Shown: positions 54,218 through 62,789 of the stretch, one piece after another | Numbering within the stretch: position 1 is the stretch's first letter | How the letters are laid out: each line of letters starts with the position of its first letter | From: UBA5793 sp040255465 | GTDB lineage: Bacteria > Planctomycetota > Phycisphaerae > Phycisphaerales > UBA5793 | Direction: 5' to 3' | Assembly (NCBI GenBank): GCA_040255465.1 | Contig: JBDZVA010000005.1 | Span: 124,001-188,000, forward strand | DNA length: 64,000 nt | The notes under the pieces: generated by a model | The model's database searches: none | The model's input: only the letters and a program-made list of their open reading frames with translations | What the model was told of the DNA's origin: nothing | Made by a program: the position numbers and the translations under genes

Positions 54218-55057
54218 TCAGGGGCCAAGATCGCGCCGCTCATGGAGAATCGGCATCACATCGAAGTAGGGCCTGATGATCGGAGAATTCGACTGCTCGA
54301 AGGTGCGGAAGGGACCATCGAAAAAGACCCGACCCTCGTGCAGCATCACCACGCGCGGCTCAAGCCGGTGGATCAGGTCCTTGTCGTGCGTGATGATGAC
54401 CGTGGTCCGCTGCGTTCCGGCCCCGCCCGGCCGCTGGTGCGTGTCGAGAATCAGCCGGTGAATCTGGGCCGCATGCGTGGGATCCAGTCCCGTCGTCGGC
54501 TCGTCGTAGAACATGAGAACCGGGTCCATCGAGAGAGCGCGGGCGACGGCCACTCGCTTGGCCATGCCTCCGGACAGTTCATCGCGGTCTCGTTCCAGCA
54601 GCCCGTCGACCTCATCGCGGAATCCGACCGATCGCAGCGCTTCCACGGCAATGGGCCGGATTTCCGCGTCGGACATTCCTTTCACTTCCCGGAACCACAG
54701 CGCAATATTCTCGAACACCGTCCCGGAGAAGAGCGCATTGCGCTGGAACACCACCGCCCAGTGCAGTCGCAGTTCGTCCATCTCCTCCTCAGACAGTTCT
54801 GCGAGATCCACCAGCGCGTGATCGGATCGCTCATGATCAGCGACCAGGACGCGACCGCTGTCAGGGTTCAACTGGCGGAGGATGTGCTTGAGCAGCACCG
54901 TCTTGCCACACCCCGAACCACCGACGATGGCCAGAAGATCGCCCCGCCGGACGCTGAGGTTGATGCCGCTGAGCACGACATGCTCGCCGAACGACTTGTG
55001 CAGTTCATCAACGCGAATCTCGATGGGCTGCAGGTCGGGCATGGAGTGCACGATCAT
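54218..55057 (-). CDS. ABC transporter ATP-binding protein, MlaF/Ttg2A-like
   Basis: The 279-residue product carries a full nucleotide-binding domain: Walker A VGGSGCGKT, Q-loop VVFQRNALFSGTVFENIALWF, signature DELSGGMAKRVAVARAL, Walker B VLMFYDEPTTGLDP and the H-loop ITHD. The spacing and the signature LSGGMAKRV match MlaF-type ATPases of phospholipid/organic-solvent transport systems. No MlaE permease or MCE protein is adjacent, so partners must be elsewhere. The start is uncertain; the frame stays open far upstream, but that part runs antisense to the next gene. Confidence 0.85.
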   Translation of the reverse strand: MIVHSMPDLQPIEIRVDELHKSFGEHVVLSGINLSVRRGDLLAIVGGSGCGKTVLLKHILRQLNPDSGRVLVADHERSDHALVDLAELSEEEMDELRLHWAVVFQRNALFSGTVFENIALWFREVKGMSDAEIRPIAVEALRSVGFRDEVDGLLERDRDELSGGMAKRVAVARALSMDPVLMFYDEPTTGLDPTHAAQIHRLILDTHQRPGGAGTQRTTVIITHDKDLIHRLEPRVVMLHEGRVFFDGPFRTFEQSNSPIIRPYFDVMPILHERRDLGP

Positions 55058-55222
55058 ACCTCGGCTCGGCAGGCCCGATGGCGGAAGGCGGGGGAAAACG
55101 ACCGCAATACGTGTCGCCATGGCCGTCTCACGGCGCGGTCGCGCTACACTTTCCCGCGCGGCGACAACACGGTGACAAACCCGCGCGTAGGGAACTCGAA
55201 ATCGCATTGGCAGGAGGATGGC

Positions 55223-55936
55223 ATGGCGCGTGCAGCGACCGGCAGGAGCGAAAAGCCCCGCATCTATGATGAGGAAGTTGGCCTGCTCATGCAGGCCGAT
55301 GAACTCTCTAATCGCATCGTCCTGCTTCCCTGTGGAGATCCCCGCCAGGCCACGCCCGGCCGCCACCGCATTCGCATCCAGTGGGGGCAGCACCTGCTCT
55401 CCGATCTGCTCGCGAACAAGTATCGAACCCTCGTGTGTGGAGTGAACGCCAAGGACAATGCCCAGGGCATCATCTCCCAGCTCGCCCGACTGCTCCCCGG
55501 TTGCCAGTGGAACGAAAAGTCAATCACACAGCACGCCCAGGCGTTCGCCCGTTCACTGGAAGGCGAGGAGATCCTGGTGATGAAGTACGACTTCGACGCC
55601 GTCGAAGTCTTTGCGATCCTCAGGCCGCCGTCGCGCGAGCAGTTCACATTGGCCATGCTCGAGCGCGGCTTCAAGAAACTGTCCGAGATGCTCGAGAGTC
55701 GGCGCGACCGCATGCCCTGCGCATCGGTCAGTTTCCTCGGCGCCAAGTCGAATCGCCTCGTCGGATCGGATGGTCAGGAGCCGAGCTTCGAACGCGTGCT
55801 GCGCATCATGTACGAATCGGGTTATCGCGGAGATGTTTATCCCTCGCTGGGGATGTGGGAGTGCGCGCCAACCGGCGTCTTCCCGTCGTATCCCTTCCCG
55901 GAAGGGCTCGATCGGATGCGCGGCGGCGGCTTCTGA
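55223..55936 (+). CDS. hypothetical protein, 237 aa
   Basis: I do not recognise a family. The protein is soluble, has no signal, and shows conserved-looking runs such as PRIYDEEVGLLMQADELSNRI, RIRIQWGQHLLSDLLANKYRTLVCGVNA and YPSLGMWECAPTGVFPSYPFPEG. AGGAGG lies five bases before the ATG, a strong ribosome site, so the gene is likely well expressed. It is divergent from the ABC ATPase. Function unknown. Confidence 0.75.
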   Translation: MARAATGRSEKPRIYDEEVGLLMQADELSNRIVLLPCGDPRQATPGRHRIRIQWGQHLLSDLLANKYRTLVCGVNAKDNAQGIISQLARLLPGCQWNEKSITQHAQAFARSLEGEEILVMKYDFDAVEVFAILRPPSREQFTLAMLERGFKKLSEMLESRRDRMPCASVSFLGAKSNRLVGSDGQEPSFERVLRIMYESGYRGDVYPSLGMWECAPTGVFPSYPFPEGLDRMRGGGF

Positions 55937-55956
55937 GTGAACCGGCGGCGGAGCCT

Positions 55957-56247
55957 TCAGCGACTGCGGCCCAATGCCGCGTCGATCTGCGGCAACCAGC
56001 GGCGCGCTGTGGCCGCATCAAAGCGGGCCGGCAAATCCGCAGCGGGGCGATGCGCCAACACGTATTCAACCACCTGGCGGGCCGTTTCACTGGGCGGCTC
56101 GGTGCCCCCGGACCAGTAGTCATAGTCCGCCCAGGACATCGTCAGAGTCAGATTGACAGGCCCCGCAGAGCCGCTGCCCACAACGCGGACGGCAAACTGC
56201 CAGCCTGATTCCACTTCCTGCTCGTGTTCGATCCAAACTTCAGCCAC
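55957..56247 (-). CDS. hypothetical protein, 96 aa
   Basis: The small product begins with GTG (VAEVWIEHEQEVESGWQFAVRV in part) with GGAG seven bases upstream, then a beta-rich half (NLTLTMSWADYDYWSGG) and a helical C-terminus (RQVVEYVLAHRP). I do not recognise it. The start codons of this gene and of the permease are only 46 bases apart on opposite strands. Confidence 0.65.
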   Translation of the reverse strand: MAEVWIEHEQEVESGWQFAVRVVGSGSAGPVNLTLTMSWADYDYWSGGTEPPSETARQVVEYVLAHRPAADLPARFDAATARRWLPQIDAALGRSR

Positions 56248-56265
56248 CGATTTGCTCCCCGCGAG

Positions 56266-56271
56266 TATAAT
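56266..56271 (+). promoter_or_regulatory. possible -10 box for the MacB-like permease gene
   Basis: A perfect TATAAT lies 21 bases before the permease ATG, which would give a very short leader. No good -35 box is visible at standard spacing. Confidence 0.3.
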
Positions 56272-56292
56272 CGAGTTCCACAACCTCACGCA

Positions 56293-57588
56293 ATGACATT
56301 TCTCCTCGAGACAATTCGGCTCGGCCTCAAGAATCTGCGACTGCACATGCTGCGCTCGCTTCTTACCGCCTTTGGCATCGTATTGGGCATCGCATCGGTG
56401 ATTGTCATGATGGCGATTACCGAGGGATCGAAGCAAAACGCACTGAAGCAGTTCGAGATCCTCGGCGCTCGCAACGTCATCCTGCGCTCCGTCAAACCGC
56501 CCGAGCAGGCAAACATGTCAGGCAGCGACGGCAGTCAGGGCGATTTCATCCTCACCTACGGCCTCACGCGACAGGATTATCGCCGACTGGAAGCCCAGTT
56601 CGCCGGTCAGGCGGAAGAGATCGTCCCGCTCAAGCTCTGCGGCGCCATGGTCACGCGCGGCTCGCGCCAGATGTCCAGCCAGACGTTCGGCACGACGCCC
56701 GACTTGCCCAAGTGCGCCAATCTGCCCGTGTCGCAGGGTCGATACCTGACCCAACTCGATCTGGATGAAGATGCGTCCGTCTGCGTCATCGGCCGCACCG
56801 TCGCCCTCCAGTTGTTCCCGCTGGAAGAGCCGCTCGGCAAGACGCTGCGGGTCGATGATCAGATCTTCACCGTAGTGGGGGTGCTCGCGCCCGTTGGGCT
56901 CGCGGGCGGAGCCGGCAGTGCGCTGGTCGGGCGCGATCTCAATCAGGATGTGCACATCCCCCTGTCGACCGCCATGGCCAAGTTCGGCGATGTCATCATG
57001 AAACGCAGCGCCGGCAGCCGCGACATCACCAACATCGAACTAAGCGAAATCTACATCGGCATGCCGACGATCGAGTCCGTCTCGCGCGGCGGGCACATGG
57101 CTGAGCGCATCATCAACATCGGTCAGCGCAAGGATGAAGACGTCACCGTCATCATCCCCTACGAACTTCAGGAAATGGCCAAGCGCACGGCACGAATCTG
57201 GAGTCGCGTCATGCTCTTCATCGCCGCCATCGCGCTGGTGGTCGGCGGTACGGGCATCATGAACATCATGCTTGCCTCGGTGACGGAACGCACGCGCGAG
57301 ATCGGCATCCGCCGCGCGCTGGGGGCGACACGGAACCACATCACCTGGCAATTCCTCGTCGAGACTGGCGTGCTCTCGCTCTTTGGCGGTTTCATCGGCA
57401 TCTTTGTGGGTGTCTTCGGCGCCATCCTGCTCGGGGCGGCGCTGCCAGAGCAGTTTCCCACCCAGGTGACAGGCTGGTCCATCGCCGTCAGTTTCATCGT
57501 CGCCTGCGGCGTGGGACTGGTCTTCGGCCTCTACCCGGCCAACGTCGCCGCCAGCCAGGATCCGATCGTCGCGCTGCGCCACGACTGA
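56293..57588 (+). CDS. MacB-like ABC transporter permease
   Basis: The 431-residue protein has the MacB/FtsX topology: an N-terminal helix (RLHMLRSLLTAFGIVLGIASVIVMMA), a large periplasmic domain (about 50-305), and three C-terminal helices with the ERTREIGIRRALGATRNHITWQFL coupling region. Such permeases drive mechanotransmission or lipoprotein/peptide export with a MacB-type ATPase. No cognate ATPase is adjacent. The chosen ATG starts exactly at the first helix. Confidence 0.9.
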   Translation: MTFLLETIRLGLKNLRLHMLRSLLTAFGIVLGIASVIVMMAITEGSKQNALKQFEILGARNVILRSVKPPEQANMSGSDGSQGDFILTYGLTRQDYRRLEAQFAGQAEEIVPLKLCGAMVTRGSRQMSSQTFGTTPDLPKCANLPVSQGRYLTQLDLDEDASVCVIGRTVALQLFPLEEPLGKTLRVDDQIFTVVGVLAPVGLAGGAGSALVGRDLNQDVHIPLSTAMAKFGDVIMKRSAGSRDITNIELSEIYIGMPTIESVSRGGHMAERIINIGQRKDEDVTVIIPYELQEMAKRTARIWSRVMLFIAAIALVVGGTGIMNIMLASVTERTREIGIRRALGATRNHITWQFLVETGVLSLFGGFIGIFVGVFGAILLGAALPEQFPTQVTGWSIAVSFIVACGVGLVFGLYPANVAASQDPIVALRHD

Positions 57589-57629
57589 CGCCGCCCGAGA
57601 TCGCGCCGGGTCGACGGGCTGCCACGCCT

Positions 57630-58997
57630 ATGCTCCCAGCCGTGATGACTTCGCCCCACGCCACTCAATCCGCAGAGCCCGCCAACGCACGCCACGGGGC
57701 GATGCGCTTCGTGGCTGAGCAGATTCGCCGCTGGCCCGATCTGGATCTGCGCCCGCTGGCCACGGCAGGACTCGACGAGCGCGACGCCCGCCTCGCGCAA
57801 GCCATCTGTGCCGAGACGGTCCGACGCTGGCTCACCCTGCAATGCCTGCTCAACGCCCGTCTCAGAAGGCCGCTCGTCGAAAACGAGATCAATCTGCAGG
57901 CCGCGCTGCTCGTCGGCGCCGCTCAGATCTTCTTTCTCAGCCACCAGCCGGACTACGCCGTCGTCAACGAGACCGTCGCCTGGGCCAAGCGGCGCGTGCG
58001 GCCAAAGGCCGGTGGCCTCGTGAACGCCGTGCTTCGACGAATGATCGATTTGCGCGGCGAATTCGTCGAGTCCCAGTCGCAGGTCAGTGGCGATGCGATT
58101 CCACTTTCAGACGGTCGATGGCTGGCGCTCACTGACACGGTCTTGCCGGAAGATCCGGTCGAGCGCCTCGCAACCCAGACGAGCCATCCCGTCGAGTTGA
58201 TCGCACGCTGGACCAGGCGCTATGCGCCTGCGGAACTGGAGCGACTCGCCCTGCACAGTCTCGTCATCGCACCGACGCTGATCGTCGGCCTGCCCTCCGA
58301 CGTGGTCGAGCGACACGATGATCTCGCAGCGCATGATGCCCCGGGGTTCGCAGTGTGGTCCGGTTCACACGCCGGGCTTGTCGAGCTGCTTGGCGCCCAT
58401 CGCGATGCCCGCGTTCAGGATCCGATGTCCTTCGACGCCGTGCGCCGCGTGCGCGAGGCCACAGGCGACGCGGGTGTGATCGCCGATGTCTGCGCCGGCT
58501 CGGGAACCAAGACGGCCCATCTCGCACTCGCCTATCCGGAAGCGAAGATCATCGCCACGGATATCGATCAGCGGCGCTTCTCGATGCTGCATCGGCGCTT
58601 CGCCGACTCGGAACGCGTCGAGGTGGTCGAGCCGGACCGCCTGATGGAATTCGCCGGGAAAGTCGACCTGTTGCTCCTCGATGTGCCCTGCTCGAACTCG
58701 GGAACGCTCGCGCGAAGGGTCGAAGCCCGGTATCGGGTGGACACCGGGCATCTCGCCTCCCTCGTGGCTCTTCAGAAGCAGGTCGTCGCCGATCATCTCG
58801 CGCTGCGCGGCGGCAAGGGCATCATCGCGTACAGCACCTGCAGCCTTGAACCCGAGGAGAATGAGGCGCAAAGCGCGTGGATCAACCGCTGGCACCGAAC
58901 GAGGGTAGTCACCGAGTTTTCACAGAGACCGGCCGGAATGCCCGGAGATTCGCCCGCAGGCTATCGCGATGGCGGCTACCTCGCGCTGCTTTGCTAG
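57630..58997 (+). CDS. rsmB: 16S rRNA (cytosine-5) methyltransferase, RsmB/Sun family
   Basis: RsmB methylates C967 of 16S rRNA. The 455-residue product has an N-terminal NusB-like helical domain (about 20-160) and a C-terminal Rossmann methyltransferase with the SAM motif VIADVCAGSGTKTAHLA, the TDIDQRR acid, and the two catalytic cysteines, Cys354 in DVPCSNSG and Cys404 in STCSLEPEEN. An ATG five codons downstream is an alternative start. It follows the permease by 41 bases. Confidence 0.92.
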   Translation: MLPAVMTSPHATQSAEPANARHGAMRFVAEQIRRWPDLDLRPLATAGLDERDARLAQAICAETVRRWLTLQCLLNARLRRPLVENEINLQAALLVGAAQIFFLSHQPDYAVVNETVAWAKRRVRPKAGGLVNAVLRRMIDLRGEFVESQSQVSGDAIPLSDGRWLALTDTVLPEDPVERLATQTSHPVELIARWTRRYAPAELERLALHSLVIAPTLIVGLPSDVVERHDDLAAHDAPGFAVWSGSHAGLVELLGAHRDARVQDPMSFDAVRRVREATGDAGVIADVCAGSGTKTAHLALAYPEAKIIATDIDQRRFSMLHRRFADSERVEVVEPDRLMEFAGKVDLLLLDVPCSNSGTLARRVEARYRVDTGHLASLVALQKQVVADHLALRGGKGIIAYSTCSLEPEENEAQSAWINRWHRTRVVTEFSQRPAGMPGDSPAGYRDGGYLALLC

Positions 58998-59072
58998 CAT
59001 AACATCCTTGGAACCGGCCCGATCGCTCTCATGCGTTGGGCCGCACGTTTAGACAGAGGCGATCGTCGACCG

Positions 59073-59543
59073 ATGAATCTGCTTGACATACTCAAACTTG
59101 AATGCATCAAAGTGCCTCTCGAGCACGCCGAGAAAAAGGCCGTCATCGATGAGATGGTCGACCTCCTCGCCGCGACGCACACGATCTCCAACCCTGCCGC
59201 ACTCAAAGACGCGGTCTGGAGTCGCGAACAGACTCGCACCACCGGCATCGGTCAGGGTCTGGCCATTCCGCACGGCAAAGCTGATGTGTGCAACGACCTT
59301 ATGCTGGCGATCGGCAAGCCGGCGCTGCCCATTGACTTTCAAAGCATCGATCGGCAGCCTGTGCGCCTTGTGGTCATGCTCGTCAGCCCGCCGGACCAGA
59401 CCAGCCGGCACATTCAGGCGCTGGCCCGCATCAGCCGCCTCATGACGCAGGATGACTTCCGCGAAGCCGTCTACAACGCCAGTTCCGCCGAAGAGATCTA
59501 CAAACTCTTCGAGCAGTATGAGACATCCGCCGCCCAGATGTGA
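59073..59543 (+). CDS. PTS fructose-type EIIA / PtsN-like protein
   Basis: The 156-residue product is a single EIIA domain of the mannitol/fructose type. The phosphorylated His67 is in GQGLAIPHGKAD. Stand-alone forms such as PtsN act in regulation, linking nitrogen/carbon state and potassium uptake, rather than in transport. No HPr or EI is near. An in-frame ATG 14 codons upstream gives an unnatural Arg-rich start and is rejected. Confidence 0.9.
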   Translation: MNLLDILKLECIKVPLEHAEKKAVIDEMVDLLAATHTISNPAALKDAVWSREQTRTTGIGQGLAIPHGKADVCNDLMLAIGKPALPIDFQSIDRQPVRLVVMLVSPPDQTSRHIQALARISRLMTQDDFREAVYNASSAEEIYKLFEQYETSAAQM

Positions 59544-59549
59544 GGCCTC

Positions 59550-60422
59550 ATGCCGAGCCGCTTCACTCGATTGATCCTCCTCTCGCTCGCGCTGAGTCTC
59601 CCTGGGCCCGGCTGCGACTCCAGCAAGACCTCGACGACACCATCGCCATCCCCATCCGCGGCGCCCCGGCCCACGCCACCGGCGCCTCCTGTTGATGAAC
59701 AGGCCGCGACCGGGCCGAACAAGACGCCTCACCCCGCGGAACCGCCCGTCGTTGAAGCGCCAGCCGTTCCGACGCAGCCGCAACAGCCGCGTTATGCCCA
59801 GGTCGACTGGCCACACCTCAAGATCGATCTCAACAACAAGGTGGTCGAGATCGAGGGCTACAGCGGCATCAACAAAGGCTGGCTCGAGCAGATCATCTGC
59901 CTGACCGGCACCCGTACGCACGAGTCAGTCCTTATCACCGAGGCCAAACCGAGTCACATCCACGCCGCCTTGCTGCTCACCGGTCTCGAACCCGGCCGGC
60001 CCGGCTGGTGGAAGATCGATCCCGATGATCCCCAGGGCATGAAGTGGATCGTCGAACCGCCCAATGGCGCGGCAGTCAGCATCACCGTCCAGTGGACCGA
60101 CGAGCTGGAGCAGCAGCACGAGGTGCCGATCCGCCACTGGGTCCGCGATTTCCACAGCCATGAACTGCTGCCCGATGGCCCCTGGATCTTCGGCGGCTCG
60201 ATGATGAAAGCCGACTACACCGGAGAAGTGGGGTACCTCGCCGACCGCACCGGTTCGATTGCCGGCCTGGTGACCTTCGGCGACGAACTCCTGGGCTGGT
60301 GCGAGGTCCTCCCCGACCAGGAAGCCATCATGGCCCCGGAATGGGAAGCCAACACCGAGGCCATGCCAGAGCCCTTCACGCCCGTCACCATCAGGTTGCG
60401 CCCTGCTTCCGGCACCCCCTGA
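59550..60422 (+). CDS. YdjY-like domain lipoprotein
   Basis: The 290-residue product starts with a signal peptide ending at a Cys (LPGPGC), then a low-complexity Pro/Ser/Thr linker (about 25-75) and a domain typical of YdjY proteins: LKIDLNNKVVEIEGYSGINKGWLEQIICLTGTRTHESVLITEAKPSH in parts, and later GGSMM. The family is found in planctomycetes and some proteobacteria with no settled function. It begins six bases after the PtsN-like gene. Confidence 0.82.
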   Translation: MPSRFTRLILLSLALSLPGPGCDSSKTSTTPSPSPSAAPRPTPPAPPVDEQAATGPNKTPHPAEPPVVEAPAVPTQPQQPRYAQVDWPHLKIDLNNKVVEIEGYSGINKGWLEQIICLTGTRTHESVLITEAKPSHIHAALLLTGLEPGRPGWWKIDPDDPQGMKWIVEPPNGAAVSITVQWTDELEQQHEVPIRHWVRDFHSHELLPDGPWIFGGSMMKADYTGEVGYLADRTGSIAGLVTFGDELLGWCEVLPDQEAIMAPEWEANTEAMPEPFTPVTIRLRPASGTP

Positions 60423-60554
60423 GGGTCGCCAAACTGGTGGGGGGCACGGGATTTGCCTAGACTGCTCGTCTCAGGACGTGGCCGGGGTCTCCGCGGCTCA
60501 AGCCCGTCAGCGTACCCACATTTCAACGCAAACGGCGGAATCAGGAGGCGGTCG

Positions 60555-61175
60555 ATGACGCAGCAGAAGGCAACGAACATTCACTGGCACGAGGGCGAAG
60601 TCAGCCGCGACGAGCGCTGGAAGGCCCTCAAGCAGCAGGGCTGCGTCCTCTGGTTCACCGGGCTCTCCGGGTCGGGCAAGTCCACCATCGCCTGTGCCCT
60701 CGAATCCGCCCTCGTCAACCTCGGCCATCACTGCTATCGCCTCGACGGCGACAACATCCGCTTCGGCCTCAACAAGAACCTCGGCTTCAGCGCCGAGGAT
60801 CGCGCTGAGAACATCCGCCGCATCGGTGAAGTCGCCAAGCTCTTCGCCGACGCCGGCATCATCACCCTCTCCAGCTTCATCAGCCCCTATCTCCGCGACC
60901 GGCAGATTGCACGCGAAGCGACCGAGAAGGGTGGCATGAAGTTCTTCGAGGTCTATGTCGAAACACCCCTCGAAGTGGCCGAAGCCCGCGACCCCAAGGG
61001 CCTCTACAAGAAGGCCCGCGCCGGCGAGATCAAGGGCTTCACCGGCATCGACGATCCCTACGAAGCGCCGGAGAAGGCTGAACTGGTGCTTAACACCGCC
61101 GAGATGTCCCTCGATGAAGAAGTCATCGCCCTCGTCGAGTTCCTCACCAAGAAGGGCATCATTCGCCAGGCGTGA
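60555..61175 (+). CDS. cysC: adenylylsulfate kinase
   Basis: CysC phosphorylates APS to PAPS for sulfate assimilation or sulfation. The 206-residue product has the P-loop GLSGSGKS (36-43), LDGDNIRFGLNKNLGFSAEDRAENIRRIGEVAKLF in parts, ISPYLRDRQIARE and KGLYKKARAGEIKGFTGIDDPYE. CAGGAGG stands six bases before the ATG. No CysND or PAPS reductase is adjacent. A terminator follows. Confidence 0.95.
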   Translation: MTQQKATNIHWHEGEVSRDERWKALKQQGCVLWFTGLSGSGKSTIACALESALVNLGHHCYRLDGDNIRFGLNKNLGFSAEDRAENIRRIGEVAKLFADAGIITLSSFISPYLRDRQIAREATEKGGMKFFEVYVETPLEVAEARDPKGLYKKARAGEIKGFTGIDDPYEAPEKAELVLNTAEMSLDEEVIALVEFLTKKGIIRQA

Positions 61176-61238
61176 GCGATTCGTGCTTGAGCGGTTCTTT
61201 GCCGCGGCTCCAGCCAGTTCTCAAGGTGAACATACCCC

Positions 61239-61277
61239 CCGGCGATTCGCAATCAGCGAGTCGCCGGGTCTCGTTTT
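61239..61277 (+). terminator. probable terminator after cysC
   Basis: GGCGATTCGC and GCGAGTCGCC pair with one G-T wobble around AATCA, followed by GGGTCTCGTTTT. It lies about 65 bases after cysC. Confidence 0.55.
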
Positions 61278-61387
61278 GCCTCAGGGCACTGAGCCGCTCC
61301 GCGAATCCCGGCGATTCAGACGCACCATCCGGCGCGCATATCCTCTTCGGTCCCGTGTGAACTCATTTGTGAACGGAGCGAATAAAC

Positions 61388-62032
61388 ATGATGCGAAGTA
61401 GCGCGTGCGTTCTCCTGATGATCAGCCTTGCCAACGCAAGGACCGTCAACGCCGATGATGACTTCGACTGGCTGTTGAAGGGAACGGGAACCACCGCGCA
61501 GCCCGAGGCCGAGGAGGCGCCGTCCGCCATTCACGAGGTCGAGCCACTGGCGCCCTTTGGCACCGCCGACACCTGGCGCTGGGCCATCTACACCGGCGCC
61601 GCTCACGACTTCGACAGCTCCGAGAATTACAACCTGCACTTCTCTGCCGAGTACTTCATCGCCACCGATTTCAGCGTGAATCTCGAACTGGGCGTCTTCT
61701 ACTTCGACCAGATTCAGAACACGTGGGGCACAAACTTCAACACCCTGTTTCGCTGGCACTTCCTCAAGGGCGACAACTGGACCATCTACGGCGACGCCGG
61801 CGCTGGCCTGCTCTGGACGGCTGATGATGTTCCCGATCAAGGCACGAGCTTCGACTTCACCCCCCAGGCCGGACTCGGCGCGACCATCGCCGTCGGCGAC
61901 GGCGGCGCTCGCCTGATGACCGGCCTGCGCTGGCATCACATCTCCAACGCACGCACGCAGGGCGAGCAGAAAAACCCCGGCCGCGACTCCCTCATGGGCT
62001 ACGTCGGAATCTCGTTCCCGTGGGGGAACTGA
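61388..62032 (+). CDS. PagL-like lipid A 3-O-deacylase / acyloxyacyl hydrolase
   Basis: The 214-residue product has a signal peptide, a short linker and an outer-membrane beta-barrel of alternating aromatic strands (TWRWAIYTGAAHDF, YNLHFSAEYFIATDFSVNLELGVFYF, TLFRWHFLKGDNWTIYGDAGAGLLW). The PagL catalytic pattern is in RWHHISNAR (His184, Ser186), followed by NPGRDSLMGYVGISFPW. PagL removes the 3-O acyl chain of lipid A. The presence of such an enzyme implies LPS in this organism. Confidence 0.8.
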   Translation: MMRSSACVLLMISLANARTVNADDDFDWLLKGTGTTAQPEAEEAPSAIHEVEPLAPFGTADTWRWAIYTGAAHDFDSSENYNLHFSAEYFIATDFSVNLELGVFYFDQIQNTWGTNFNTLFRWHFLKGDNWTIYGDAGAGLLWTADDVPDQGTSFDFTPQAGLGATIAVGDGGARLMTGLRWHHISNARTQGEQKNPGRDSLMGYVGISFPWGN

Positions 62033-62044
62033 ATAAGCGTGGCT

Positions 62045-62413
62045 TCAACTCTCGTTCGACAGCGAACGAATGCGCATGCCCGCTTCGCTGAGCACGACGA
62101 TCGCGCCGGCGGCGAGTTCGGGTTCGACTTGTGCCAGGTTCGCAATGAGAATCTTTGATTGCATCGCCGGGTTTCCTGTCCGCAGGCGGAAGAGGATTAC
62201 CGATGGTGCGCTGCGGCCCGATGCGACCAGAAGTGTGCCGAAGTCCGCATCCTGCGTCAGCACGATTCGCCCGTCATCCAGAGCACGGCTGAGAATCTCA
62301 GCGTCTGAACTTGCAGCCATTCCCAGGTCGCGCACATGCACAGCGTCGTGACCCGCTGCTGCGAGATCGCGGGCCACTTGCCACGATACGGGTTGGTCAA
62401 CAAGGAATCGCAC
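62045..62413 (-). CDS. DUF5615 PIN-like protein (probable toxin)
   Basis: The 122-residue product starts MRFLVDQPVSWQVARDLAAAGHDAVHVRDLG in parts, with DAEILSRALDDGRIVLTQDADFG, the acidic PIN-like pattern of DUF5615. Such proteins pair with DUF433 proteins in putative toxin-antitoxin modules; RNase activity is inferred from the PIN-like fold. It starts with GTG directly after the DUF433 stop (TGAGTG). Confidence 0.88.
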   Translation of the reverse strand: MRFLVDQPVSWQVARDLAAAGHDAVHVRDLGMAASSDAEILSRALDDGRIVLTQDADFGTLLVASGRSAPSVILFRLRTGNPAMQSKILIANLAQVEPELAAGAIVVLSEAGMRIRSLSNES

Positions 62414-62647
62414 TCACGTCCCAGTCGGCTTGAGGGGGATGAGTCGATCCTCCGCAAGTGAGGCCGCGTAGTTAAGCGATTCAGCGATATCAGCCTGATC
62501 CAGTTCCGGGTAGGCCTCGATGATCTGAGCGAAGGTCATCCCATCGGCGACGCATCGAATGATCGTGGCGACCGGGATTCGAAGGTGGCGGATGCACGCC
62601 TGGCCGCCCAGTTGCTGGGGGTCGAAGGTGATTCGAGTCCATGTCAT
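62414..62647 (-). CDS. DUF433 protein (probable antitoxin)
   Basis: The 77-residue product has the DUF433 winged-helix pattern: GQACIRHLRIPVATIIRCVADGMTFAQIIEAYPELDQADI. DUF433 proteins are encoded next to PIN-like DUF5615 proteins and are believed to be DNA-binding antitoxins. The two genes abut. The pair lies between the PagL-like gene and pnp. Confidence 0.88.
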   Translation of the reverse strand: MTWTRITFDPQQLGGQACIRHLRIPVATIIRCVADGMTFAQIIEAYPELDQADIAESLNYAASLAEDRLIPLKPTGT

Positions 62648-62734
62648 CGGCTCAATTGTAGATCACTTTCCGGCGCCAGGGCGCGACACGATCCACTCGT
62701 TCCGCCGCTCCGAGCCGCCCCGCCCGCAGTGAAA

Positions 62735-62773
62735 AGCGAAAGCGGCCGCACCCCTCCGGGCGCGGCCGCTTTC
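62735..62773 (-). terminator. terminator after pnp
   Basis: GAAAGCGGCCGC and GCGGCCGCTTTC form a perfect 12-bp stem around a 12-base loop; on the minus strand it is followed by GCTTTTC. It ends the pnp transcript before the DUF433 pair and could work both ways. Confidence 0.8.
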
Positions 62774-62789
62774 ATTGGTTCAACTAAAC

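Noticed and set aside
54125..55222. Long open frame ahead of the 237-residue hypothetical
   Set aside because: It is antisense to the ABC ATPase gene; the real start has AGGAGG at 55212-55217.
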